Positions 9,215-17,449 of a stretch of 64,000 nt of DNA are shown one piece after another (the stretch's first letter is position 1; each line of letters begins with the position of its first letter). Location: contig OZ241903.1 in assembly GCA_965203635.1 (NCBI GenBank), positions 1,426,001 through 1,490,000 of the forward strand. Direction: 5' to 3'. A program made the position numbers and the translations under genes. The notes beneath the pieces are model-generated. The model ran no database searches and was not told where the DNA came from. It worked only from the letters and a program-made list of their open reading frames with translations. The DNA is from Aldehydirespirator sp965203635 (GTDB lineage: Bacteria > Actinomycetota > Acidimicrobiia > Acidimicrobiales > Aldehydirespiratoraceae).

Positions 9215-10996
9215 TCACAGGTCCAGCACGAGGCGGTCGGAGAGGGCCCTGGACACGCAGGTCATGATCCGGTCGCCGGCCTGGTGGTCGGAGTCGTTGA
9301 GGTACACGTCCTGGTGGTCGGGCTCGCCCTCCAGCACCGTCGCCACGCACGTCCCGCACGCCCCCTGCTCGCACGACGACGGCATCCGCACCCCGTTCTC
9401 CCGCAGCACCTCGAGGATCGTGGACCCCGACGGCACGGTGACGGTCAGCGCCGAGCGGGCCAGGGCCACCTCGAACGTCGACGAGTCGTCGATCTCGGTG
9501 GTGTTCTTGAAGTACTCGAAGTGGACGTGCTCGTCGGGCCATCCGGCCTCGGCCGCCTCCCGCCGGGCGGCCTCCAGCATCGGTCCGGGACCGCACACGT
9601 ACAGGTGGGTGAACTCGTCGGGGGCGGCCACCAGGCGCCGGATCTCCGCCACCGTCTCATCGGGCGGCAGCCCCAGATGGCGCACCACGGATTCGCCCAA
9701 CCCGTCGAGCACGTCGGCGAACGCGGTGTGCTCCGCCGACTGGGCGAAGCAGTGCAGCTCGAAGGGGAGCGACATGCGGTCGAGCGCCTGGGCCATGGCC
9801 AGCAGCGGGGTGATGCCGATGCCGCCGGCCAGCAGGATCGTCCGCATCGAGTCGCGCCGCAGCGGGAAGTTGTTGCGGGGCTCGGAGATGGCCAGCACGT
9901 CGCCCTCGCGCACCGTGGAGTGCAGGCAGACCGACCCTCCGGTCGAGTCGGGCTCGAGCTTGACCCCGATGCGGTAGTACGACGTCTCGCCGGGGCCGTT
10001 GGTGATCGAGTACTGGCGCACCAGCCCGTTGGGCAGATGGACATCGATGTGGGCTCCCGGCTGGAACGTGGGCAGCACGCCGGTGGTCGGAGCGAGCTCG
10101 AAGGCGGCCACCCCGGCCGCGGTCTGGAATTTGCGGCGCACCTGCACCCGCAGCGCGGCCTGGCGGCCGGACGGCGCTTCCGGCACCTCCGCCAGGTTCA
10201 GCGGCACCTGCTGCAGCACCGGCACCATCGGCTCGGGGGCCGGCAGCCGGGCGGCCGCGGCCTCGATCGCCCCGACCAGCCGGTTGAGCTCCACCGCGTG
10301 GTGCCGCAGCACGGCCGTCTGGTCACCGGCCGGCGGCGTCTCGGCCAGCACGGCCCGGATCACGCAGCGTCCCGAGTCGACCGGCTGCACGAAGAACACC
10401 GCGGACGACGACGAGCCACCGGCCCGGGAGGTCAGCCCCACCGAGTAGTCCCCGGCCCCGTCCACCGACATCTCCGCCGATCCTGCAGCAGCGGAGCCAA
10501 GCCGGTCCGAGGGCAGGAAGCGGTGGTCCCACAGGTGCCGCACGGCCAGTTCGGCCGAAGCGTTGACCGGCAGGTTGCGCAGCCCGAACGGCGTGCCCGC
10601 CTCCAGCACCTCGATCATCGGCGGGTCGCCCACCGGCTCCTCGCCCGACCACACCAGCCCGTAGCGCTCGACCGTGGGGAACGTCCGGTTGCAGATGGTG
10701 CGGGCCGGGGCGTCGGCCGGGTGGGCCGGGATGTAGGTGCATCCCGCCGACCGGTTGGCGTAGCGCCAGCCGTGGTACTGGCAGCGCAACTCGGTGCCGT
10801 CGTTCATGCCGATCGACAGCCGCACCCCCCGGTGCAGGCACCGGTTCTCCCACACGTTCACGAAGTCGTCGTCGGCTCGCCACACCGCCAGCTCACGGCC
10901 CAGAAGCTGGCCGTGGAACACATGGCGGTGCGGCACGTCGTGCGCCGACGCCACCGGATGCCACATCGTGAACGGATCAGCCGCCACCGGGCTCAT
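9215..10996 (-). CDS. Rieske - ferredoxin-reductase - [2Fe-2S] ferredoxin fusion oxygenase
   Basis: A 593-residue protein with a complete electron chain. Residues ~10-110 form a Rieske domain (WENRCLHRGVRL then RCQYHGW, the CxH/CxxH ligands). About 180 residues follow that look like a short SRPBCC-type remnant. Residues ~285-500 are an FNR-like reductase (RQYSITNGP flavin site, GGIGITPLLAMA, YVCGPGPML). The C-terminus is a plant-type ferredoxin (CEQGACGTC, distal MTC). Reductase plus ferredoxin is the PDR/VanB arrangement. I chose ATG 10996, 13 codons into the longest frame, because GGGAGG lies about 5 nt upstream. The substrate is unknown, and whether the middle section keeps a mononuclear iron site cannot be settled by eye. 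Confidence 0.8.
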   Translation of the reverse strand: MSPVAADPFTMWHPVASAHDVPHRHVFHGQLLGRELAVWRADDDFVNVWENRCLHRGVRLSIGMNDGTELRCQYHGWRYANRSAGCTYIPAHPADAPARTICNRTFPTVERYGLVWSGEEPVGDPPMIEVLEAGTPFGLRNLPVNASAELAVRHLWDHRFLPSDRLGSAAAGSAEMSVDGAGDYSVGLTSRAGGSSSSAVFFVQPVDSGRCVIRAVLAETPPAGDQTAVLRHHAVELNRLVGAIEAAAARLPAPEPMVPVLQQVPLNLAEVPEAPSGRQAALRVQVRRKFQTAAGVAAFELAPTTGVLPTFQPGAHIDVHLPNGLVRQYSITNGPGETSYYRIGVKLEPDSTGGSVCLHSTVREGDVLAISEPRNNFPLRRDSMRTILLAGGIGITPLLAMAQALDRMSLPFELHCFAQSAEHTAFADVLDGLGESVVRHLGLPPDETVAEIRRLVAAPDEFTHLYVCGPGPMLEAARREAAEAGWPDEHVHFEYFKNTTEIDDSSTFEVALARSALTVTVPSGSTILEVLRENGVRMPSSCEQGACGTCVATVLEGEPDHQDVYLNDSDHQAGDRIMTCVSRALSDRLVLDL

Positions 10997-11113
10997 GCTG
11001 CCTCCCTGCCCTACTCGATGAACGGATACTGGCACACCGCGACCGCGGCGGGCCCAGCGGTCGGGCCCATGAGTTGGCCATCCGACCGGAGGCTCTGGAA
11101 GTCCCTCTGCTAG

Positions 11114-13219
11114 CTAGGCGATCACCGTGGTGTAGCGGTTGGTGGCTATCGGCGCGGGCTGACCGTCCTGGCCGCCACCCCCGGTGAGGGTCAGCTCCAC
11201 GGTCAGCCGGCCGGGCTGGGCGACCACCGGGACCATCACCGACAGCCGGCCCACCAGCACGCAGTCGTCGGCGCGGGCCGTGCCCTCCCAGCGGTGCTCA
11301 CGGACCACGCGGCCGTCGGGACCCAGCATCCGGGCCTGCACCTGCATACCGGGCACGTCGGCCCGGGTGTCGTTCACCACATGGACCGCCAGGTCGAGAG
11401 AGTCGCCGGCCCGCACGCTCTCAGGCAGGGGATCGGCCACCACGACCAGCGGGCGGCACGCCTCCACCAGCGCCCACCACCCCGGCTTCGGCCGGCGCAA
11501 CCCGTCCAGCACTCCGAAGCCGCGGCCGGAACCGGTGGCGTCGGCCGCGGTGGCGGCGGTTGCGGCGGCGCCGGTGGCGCCTGCGTCGGCCAGGGCGTGC
11601 AGCAGGAAGCCCCCGGTGGGTCGGTACTTCAGCCGCCGCAGAGTCTCGATGGTGGTCTTGACCACGTCGGGCTGGTCGTCGGCCACCGGCGTGCCGAACG
11701 CCGACACGAACCGGGCCATCGCCGGCACCCGGGCCAGCACCGGACCGGCATCGGCGGCCCGGCCCCCGTGCAGCCCGAACCAGAGCTCGCTGGTAGTGCC
11801 GTCCAGCAGCGGGGCGCGGGGCGGCACACCGGTGTGGGACACCACCGGGCGGGAGCCGTCGCAGCGGTCGAGCACCCGGCCCAGCCGCCGGTCGAGCACG
11901 TCGCGGTTCCATGACGGCCCCTGGCGGCGAACCACCGCCGGTGTGCGGCCGGGGCGCCGGGCCCGGGAGTACGGCTGGTCGTGCGCGCACCACACCGCCA
12001 CCGACGGCCGGTGGCCCAGCACGTCGACGGCCTCCCGGGCCTGGCGGCGGGCCTCGTCGGCGACGCTGCGGCTCATGAGGCCGCGGACCGGCAGGTCCTG
12101 CCACACCAGCACGCCCAACTCGTCGGCCGCGTCGTACAGCTCGGGCCGGGCGATGTGGGCGACCGGCCGCACCAGGTCGAGGCCGGCGTTGCGGGCGGCC
12201 CGGATGTCGTCGGCCACCTCCGATGCCGTGGCCGCGCCCGGCAGCGGCCGGGTGGGCAGCAGGTTGGCACCCTTGACGAACAGCCGCTCACCGTTGACGT
12301 ACAGCACCCAGCGGCGCATGGCCACCGACCGGAACCCGATGCGGAAATGGCGCCGGTCGTGGACCTCGGTGCCCGTCAACGCTTCCATCGCCAGGTCGCA
12401 GAGAGGCTGGTCGCCCAGCGCGTGGGGCCACCACAGCGGGGGATCGTCGACGTCGACGGTCCACTCCACCCGGTTCTCCCCGTCGGCGGCGTGGTGGCTG
12501 TGGACGTGCTCGACGCCGGCCACCCGGGTGCGCAGATCCACCGGACCGCCGCCCGGCACGTCCAGCACCGCTCTCAGCTCCAGCCGGGCCCGCGGCCGGT
12601 CCCGGTTCTCGCCGGTGTCGACTCCGGCGCAGACGGCCCGGGCGTGGCGGATCGCGATCCGTCCCGTGGACCGCAGCCGGACCGGCCGCCACACCCCGCC
12701 CACGATCAGGTCGTCGACCCCGCACAGCTCGGGATCCTGCAACGCCCCGGTGAGCAGGGTCCGGTTGTCGGGGTCGCCGAAGCGGCGGCAGGTGGCCTCG
12801 ATGGCCAGCAGGTGCTCGGACCGGGCCGCGAGCTGCTCGGTCACCTCCAGTTCGTGGGGCACGAAGTACCCGTCGGTGTGGCCCAGGTAGGAGCTGTCGA
12901 GCCAGACGTCCCCCTGCTGGGCCAACCCCTCGATCCGCAGCCACCAGCGCCGGCCGCGGCCCCCGGCGCCGTCGTCGGCTCCGTCGCCGGCGTCCTCGAC
13001 CCCGGCGGCCATCGCCTCCAGCGGTCCCTCGAAGCGGTGGCGGTACAGCACCGACTCCTCGAGGGCGAAGTCCGTGCCCTCGTCGTCCGGTGCGGCCTGG
13101 GCCCAATGGCCGGGCACCGGCATCGTCGTCCAGCGCGAGTCGTCGTGGTCGAACTCGTGGAACGTGCGCCGCCGCCCTTCGGTGGCCGCAGCGATCCGCC
13201 ACGTGCCGCCCAGGTCCAC
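11114..13219 (-). CDS. GH2 (beta-mannosidase-like) fold protein lacking catalytic glutamates
   Basis: A 701-residue protein with the layout of family 2 glycosidases: N-terminal jelly-roll (residues 1-190), immunoglobulin-like domain, then the barrel from about 300 (GERLFVKGANLLPTRPLPG). In beta-mannosidases the acid/base Glu ends the WCGNNE motif; here residues 410-415 read WCAHDQ. The nucleophile Glu sits in SEFG; here residues 505-509 read VSAFG with Ala at the catalytic place. Both key residues are therefore gone while the surrounding fold is kept, so it is probably not a glycosidase. The GTG start has TAGCTT 6 nt upstream (leaderless). The neighbours are a MoxR ATPase and a second inactive-looking glycosidase fold. 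A binding or structural role is inference. Confidence 0.8.
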   Translation of the reverse strand: MDLGGTWRIAAATEGRRRTFHEFDHDDSRWTTMPVPGHWAQAAPDDEGTDFALEESVLYRHRFEGPLEAMAAGVEDAGDGADDGAGGRGRRWWLRIEGLAQQGDVWLDSSYLGHTDGYFVPHELEVTEQLAARSEHLLAIEATCRRFGDPDNRTLLTGALQDPELCGVDDLIVGGVWRPVRLRSTGRIAIRHARAVCAGVDTGENRDRPRARLELRAVLDVPGGGPVDLRTRVAGVEHVHSHHAADGENRVEWTVDVDDPPLWWPHALGDQPLCDLAMEALTGTEVHDRRHFRIGFRSVAMRRWVLYVNGERLFVKGANLLPTRPLPGAATASEVADDIRAARNAGLDLVRPVAHIARPELYDAADELGVLVWQDLPVRGLMSRSVADEARRQAREAVDVLGHRPSVAVWCAHDQPYSRARRPGRTPAVVRRQGPSWNRDVLDRRLGRVLDRCDGSRPVVSHTGVPPRAPLLDGTTSELWFGLHGGRAADAGPVLARVPAMARFVSAFGTPVADDQPDVVKTTIETLRRLKYRPTGGFLLHALADAGATGAAATAATAADATGSGRGFGVLDGLRRPKPGWWALVEACRPLVVVADPLPESVRAGDSLDLAVHVVNDTRADVPGMQVQARMLGPDGRVVREHRWEGTARADDCVLVGRLSVMVPVVAQPGRLTVELTLTGGGGQDGQPAPIATNRYTTVIA

Positions 13220-13257
13220 CGTCCCAAGCTACCGCCCGCAGTTGCTGTGCCCCGGCG

Positions 13258-13545
13258 GTTGATGCGCCCGGCGGGTGGCCGCCGGCGGTCGCTTGCTCGC
13301 ACGGGCTCCGCCCTACTCACTCGCAAGTCGACCACCGCCGTCTCCCGCCTAGCCGTTTACTGCGGCCATCACGGCGCCGCGTTCGGTGCGCCCGGCGGGT
13401 GGCCGCCGGCGGTCGCTTGCTCGCACGGGCTCCGCCCTACTCACTCGCAAGTCGACCACCGCCGTCTCCCGCCTAGCCGTTTACTGCGGCCATCACGGCG
13501 CCGCGTTGATGCGCCCGGCGGGTGGCCGCCTAGCCGTTACTGCGA
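13258..13545 (+). repeat. Two full and one deleted copies of a ~123-bp repeat (family R2)
   Basis: The gene-free stretch 13220-13581 is filled by direct repeats whose GCGCCCGGCGGGTGG core starts at 13264, 13388 and 13511 (periods 124 and 123). The third copy has lost roughly 75 bp internally. Each full copy includes GGGC-TCC-GCCC inside outer CTTGC/GCAAG arms, giving a nested hairpin. An inverted copy lies at 15050-15165, on the other side of the MoxR gene. Confidence 0.85.
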
Positions 13546-13581
13546 TCTCTCGAGACCCGAGCCGCTAGCCGGGAGGGCGGG

Positions 13582-15033
13582 TTAGCGGGCGCGGTATTGG
13601 GCGCGGGGGCCTTGGGCGTCCTTGTTGAGGCGCTTCGAGAGGTGCAGACCCTCCAGCACCAACTCCACCGCGGAGGCGACCATGGCGGGCGACTCGGCCG
13701 CCTCGTCGTCGGCCAGCAGGGCCTGCACGGGGGCGGTCAGGGCCGGGACGGTGGCCAGCAGGCCGGCGTAGTCGGTGTCGGCCACGTCGTCGCCCACGTC
13801 CACCACCAGGTCTTCGTCGAAGGCGTCCACCACGGCCCGGTGGAGGTCGGGCGGCACGCTGTCCTTGAACACCGACAGCACCGCCGATTGGACCAGACGC
13901 TCCAGTATCTCGGCCTCCCGGCCCTCCTCCAGGGTCTCGATCTCGACCTTGCCCGCGGTCGACGAGGTGAGCGCTTCGAGGTCGGTCACCCGGGGAACGG
14001 CGTGGTCGGAGCCGGCCCGCAGGGTGCGGCGCACCGCGTTGGCCACCATCGTCTCGGTGTTGGAGATGCTGAGGCGCACCGAGACTCCCGAACGCTGCGA
14101 GACATGGGAGCTGGACCGGGCCGCTCGGGTGAGCGCCACCACGATGCGGGTCATGAACGACGGCACCGTCACAGCCACGCCGGTGGCGTCACGGCCGTCG
14201 ACGTCGCCGTCGCCTGCCCCGCCCGATCCGACGTAGGCCTCCTGGTCGACGATGGCGATCTCGGTGCCGGCGTCCAGCGGGTAGTGGGTGCGGACCTGGG
14301 CCCCGAAGCGGTCCTTGAGAGGCGTGATGATGCGGCCCCGGTTGGTGTAGTCCTCGGGGTTGGCCGACGCCACCAGCACCACGTCGAGGGGCAGGCGGAC
14401 CTTGTAGCCGCGGATCTGGACGTCGCGCTCCTCCAGCACGTTGAGCAGGCCCACCTGGATGCGCTCGGCGAGGTCGGGCAGCTCGTTGATGGCGAAGATC
14501 CCCCGGTTGGTGCGGGGCACCAGCCCGTAGTGCAGGGTGAGCTCGTCGGACAGGTACCGGCCCTCGGCCACCTTGATGGGATCGACCTCGCCGATGAGGT
14601 CGGCGATCGACGTGTCGGGGGTGGCCAGCTTCTCGCCGTAGCGGTCGTCGCGGTGGATCCAGGCGATGGGGGTGTCGTCGCCGTGCTCGGCCACCAGGGC
14701 CCGGGCGTGGGCCGAGACCGGGGCGTAGGGGTCGTCGTTGATCTCGGAGGTGGCGATGACCGGCATCCACTCGTCGAGCAGGCCCACGAGGCCGCGGATC
14801 ATGCGGGTCTTGGCCTGGCCCCGCTCGCCCAGCATGATCATGTCGTGGCCGGCCAGCAGGGCGTTCTCCACCTGGGGGACGACGGTGTTGTGGTAGCCGA
14901 GCACGTCGTCGAACAGGGGCCGGCCGGAGCGGATGCGCTCGGTGGCGTTGCGGCGCAGCTCCTGGCGCACCGGCACGGACGCCCAGCCGGAGGCCCGCAG
15001 CTCGCCGAGCGTGGTCGGTCTGGACTCGGACAT
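13582..15033 (-). CDS. MoxR-family AAA+ ATPase
   Basis: A 483-residue AAA+ protein. Walker A is GERGQAKT (residues 69-76). The Walker B region GIFAINELPDL has Asn-Glu in place of Asp-Glu, a pattern seen in MoxR/ChlI-like proteins. Sensor 1 is ASANPEDY near 222 and a sensor/arginine segment lies near RSGVSVRL. MoxR ATPases act with VWA-MIDAS proteins as chaperone or metal-insertion machines. A suitable VWA partner lies about 4 kb away at 19337 on the other strand. TAGGGT 8 nt before the ATG suggests a leaderless message. The gene is bracketed by inverted copies of repeat family R2. Confidence 0.85.
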   Translation of the reverse strand: MSESRPTTLGELRASGWASVPVRQELRRNATERIRSGRPLFDDVLGYHNTVVPQVENALLAGHDMIMLGERGQAKTRMIRGLVGLLDEWMPVIATSEINDDPYAPVSAHARALVAEHGDDTPIAWIHRDDRYGEKLATPDTSIADLIGEVDPIKVAEGRYLSDELTLHYGLVPRTNRGIFAINELPDLAERIQVGLLNVLEERDVQIRGYKVRLPLDVVLVASANPEDYTNRGRIITPLKDRFGAQVRTHYPLDAGTEIAIVDQEAYVGSGGAGDGDVDGRDATGVAVTVPSFMTRIVVALTRAARSSSHVSQRSGVSVRLSISNTETMVANAVRRTLRAGSDHAVPRVTDLEALTSSTAGKVEIETLEEGREAEILERLVQSAVLSVFKDSVPPDLHRAVVDAFDEDLVVDVGDDVADTDYAGLLATVPALTAPVQALLADDEAAESPAMVASAVELVLEGLHLSKRLNKDAQGPRAQYRAR

Positions 15034-15049
15034 CGCCGGCCACCCTAGC

Positions 15050-15165
15050 GGCGTCGTGATGACCGCAGTAAACGGCTAGGCGGGAGACGGCGGTGGTCGA
15101 CTTGCGAGTGAGTAGGGCGGAGCCCGTGCGAGCAAGCGACCACCGGCGGCCACCCGCCGGGCGCT
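15050..15165 (-). repeat. Inverted copy of the R2 repeat
   Basis: The reverse complement of this segment matches the units at 13258-13505 almost base for base, from the GCGCCCGGCGGG end to the CACGRCGCCGC end, with only a few substitutions. It fills the gap between the MoxR start and the stop of the GH1-like gene, so MoxR is flanked by inverted copies. Confidence 0.85.
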
Positions 15166-16375
15166 AGCTCCTTGCGGCGGCGGCGGCGAGGCGCTGGGCC
15201 GACGGCTTGACGACCCGGTCGCGGCCGATCAGGCCCCGGGGGGCGCCGAAGCCGAGGGCCCACTCGTAGCCGTCGACCGCGCTGTCGTGGAAGTAGCCCC
15301 GCAGGCCCGCGGCCGCGGCGTCGGCCATCACCGCCATGGACGCGTCCAGCAGCGTGTCCCGCCAGTCGTCGTCATCGGTGGCCACCCCGTGGGCGGCCAC
15401 CACCACGCCCCGGTCCGGCACCGCGTCCAGCGCCCGCGCCACCGCCTCCCCCAGCTCGGCCGGCTCCGGGGCGAAGCCCGCAGCCGAGCGGCGGGCCGAC
15501 GCCGGCCAGCTCACCAGGCCACCCGCCTCGGTCACCCCCACCGGATGGTCGTGGCTCAGGCCCACCAGCTCCGGGCCCTTCTCGAAGCTCGGCGCGGCCA
15601 CCGGCGCCCGTCCCGGCACCTCCACCACGCCCTGGAGCAACGCCCGGGTCCAGGTGCCCCACAGCAGCTCGTCCCAGCGGCGGGTCTCGATGCCGGCCGC
15701 GTGGGCGTGCTCGCGCTCGACCGGCGCGGCGTGCAACGTCGGCGCGCTGAACACCGCCATCACCGGCTGCGCCCCCGACTCCAGCAGCCGGCACGCCTCG
15801 TGCAGCGCCAGCATCGCCGCCTCGGCCGCCTCGGCCGTCGCCTCAGGGCTGCGGAGGCCCGGCGGCCGGGAGCCGAGCCCGTAGCCCCGCACCGCCCAGC
15901 CGATCGGGTCGTCGATCGGGCACCAGCCCGCGGCCCGCCCGTCGAACGCCTCGGCCATGCGGTCCACGTGGCGGGCCCACCAGCGCCGCCGGGCGACCTC
16001 GTCGGCGTGGCCGCCCTCGTCGTCGGTGTACCAGCCGGGCAGCGACGTGTGCTGCAGCGTGATCCACACGCCCAGGCCCTCGGCCGCCGCCGCGTCGACG
16101 ATGTCGAGGTAGCGGTCGAGGGCGTCGCTGTCCGGCCGCCCGGCCCGGGGCTCCACCCGGGCCCACTCCACCGTCAGCCGCAGGCTGTTGAGCCCGAGCC
16201 GGGCCAACTGGGCCAGGTCGTCGCGGAAGTCCCGGGCGAACCCGGCGCCGTCACCCGAGCGCGGCGCCCGCCCGTCGCGCTCCCACACCGACCAGTCGGC
16301 CGCGGGCGCCACCCCCTCGGCCGACACCGACGACGCCCCCGCGCCCCACAGGAATCCGTCGCTCATGGCCGTCAC
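15164..16375 (-). CDS. GH1 (beta-glucosidase-like) fold protein lacking catalytic glutamates
   Basis: A 403-residue protein following the GH1 barrel: FLWGAGASSVSAEG at the N-terminus, LGLNSLRLTVEWARVEP (the usual RFSISWARI strand), then the acid/base region at residues 151-157, WCPIDDP where active enzymes have W-x-TxNEP. The nucleophile strand reads VVVAAHG (324-330) in place of ITENG, followed by the well-conserved DDDDW and YFHDSAVDGYEWALGFG. So the acid/base Glu has become Asp and the nucleophile Glu has become Ala, while the rest of the C-terminal GH1 signature survives. Hydrolysis by the retaining mechanism looks impossible. GGGAGGG precedes the GTG start; an ATG three codons later is equally possible. 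Confidence 0.8.
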   Translation of the reverse strand: MTAMSDGFLWGAGASSVSAEGVAPAADWSVWERDGRAPRSGDGAGFARDFRDDLAQLARLGLNSLRLTVEWARVEPRAGRPDSDALDRYLDIVDAAAAEGLGVWITLQHTSLPGWYTDDEGGHADEVARRRWWARHVDRMAEAFDGRAAGWCPIDDPIGWAVRGYGLGSRPPGLRSPEATAEAAEAAMLALHEACRLLESGAQPVMAVFSAPTLHAAPVEREHAHAAGIETRRWDELLWGTWTRALLQGVVEVPGRAPVAAPSFEKGPELVGLSHDHPVGVTEAGGLVSWPASARRSAAGFAPEPAELGEAVARALDAVPDRGVVVAAHGVATDDDDWRDTLLDASMAVMADAAAAGLRGYFHDSAVDGYEWALGFGAPRGLIGRDRVVKPSAQRLAAAAARS

Positions 16376-16455
16376 CCCGGCCCTCCCCCGAACTTCCGGG
16401 AGTCAGAGGCCGAGCGAATAGGCGGGACAAGGCGGCCCATGCGGCGCGAGGCCGT

Positions 16456-16493
16456 GGCCCGAGCGGCCCGTGAGCACAGCGAACAAGAGCGGG
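16456..16493 (-). repeat. Single R1 repeat copy
   Basis: An inverted copy of the 43-bp family core (GGCCCGAGCGGCCCGTGAGC...AAGAGCGGG), lying between the GH1-like gene and the MaoC gene. It has the AGCACAGCG variant matching the tandem array at 1.2-1.7 kb. Confidence 0.85.
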
Positions 16494-16545
16494 AGTCAGG
16501 GTGAATAGTCGCGCCCAACCGCCGGAAGTTCGTCCGGTTGCCCGT

Positions 16546-17385
16546 TCAGCGGGTGGTGAACACGCCCGCGTCGAACACCACCCGGTCGTCCACCCGGGTC
16601 TGGAACAGCGTGGTGTCGCCGTCGACCCACATGTCCACGTCGAGCCGCTGCCCGGGCAGGACCGGCGCCTTGAAGCGCCCGCCCATCGACCCGAACCGGG
16701 ACGGATCGCTGCCGCACAGCGTGTGCAGCAGGGCCCGGCCCGTCACCCCGAACGTGCACAGGCCGTGCAGGATCGGGGTCTCGAACCCGGCCATGGCCGA
16801 GAACGAGGGATCGGAGTGCAGCGGGTTGCGGTCGCCGCTGAGGCGGTAGAGCAGGGCCTGGTCGGTCCGGGTGTCGAAGCCGGTCACATGGTCGGGCTCG
16901 CGGTCGGGCCGCTGCCAGGTGTTGGACGGCCCGCGGTCGCCGCCCCAGCCCCCCTCCCCGGAGATGAACAGCCCGGCCCGGCTGGTCCACATCGGCTCGC
17001 CGTCGAGGCTGCGGACGCTGGTCTCCAGCACCACCAGCGCGGCCTTGATCTTGTCGTGGATGGCGGCCACCCGGGCCTGGGCCACCGCCGATCCGGCCGC
17101 CGGCAGCTCCCGGTGGAGCTCGATGTGCTGGTCCCCGTGCAGCAGCGCGGCCAGGTTGAAGTCCCCGTAGTCGGGCATGTTGCCCGCGCCCAGCACCACC
17201 GCCTGGGTGGGCAGCACCCGCTGGGGCACGTCCCGGGTGTTCTCGGTGGTGAACTCCAGCTCGAAGCCGGTGGGATCCGACGCCCCGGCCCCCACACCGA
17301 GGGCATAGAGCAGGCTGTCCTTGGAGGTCCAGCTGATCTCGGTCTCCTCTCCCACCGCGCCCACGGCATCGGGATTGATGGGCAT
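16546..17385 (-). CDS. MaoC-family (R)-specific enoyl-CoA hydratase
   Basis: A 279-residue double hot-dog protein. The hydratase-2 motif lies in the C-terminal half (YRLSGDRNPLHSDPSFSAMAG), with Asp and His in the catalytic D-x4-H spacing and the usual ILHGLCTFG helix after it. The N-terminal half is the degenerate second hot-dog. This architecture matches peroxisomal hydratase 2 and actinobacterial steroid or fatty-acid side-chain hydratases. It hydrates trans-2-enoyl-CoA to (R)-3-hydroxyacyl-CoA. GGAGGTG sits 4-5 nt before the ATG, a strong Shine-Dalgarno. It is divergent from the PhyH-rhodanese gene across ~65 bp. Confidence 0.88.
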   Translation of the reverse strand: MPINPDAVGAVGEETEISWTSKDSLLYALGVGAGASDPTGFELEFTTENTRDVPQRVLPTQAVVLGAGNMPDYGDFNLAALLHGDQHIELHRELPAAGSAVAQARVAAIHDKIKAALVVLETSVRSLDGEPMWTSRAGLFISGEGGWGGDRGPSNTWQRPDREPDHVTGFDTRTDQALLYRLSGDRNPLHSDPSFSAMAGFETPILHGLCTFGVTGRALLHTLCGSDPSRFGSMGGRFKAPVLPGQRLDVDMWVDGDTTLFQTRVDDRVVFDAGVFTTR

Positions 17386-17449
17386 GACACCTCCACACGT
17401 CGTCCAGCGGTCTTCGGCTCACGCTAACGGGATGCTGCGGCGTACCATC

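Noticed and set aside
13258..15165. Composite transposon around moxR
   Set aside because: No transposase and no visible terminal duplications; only the inverted repeats are supported.
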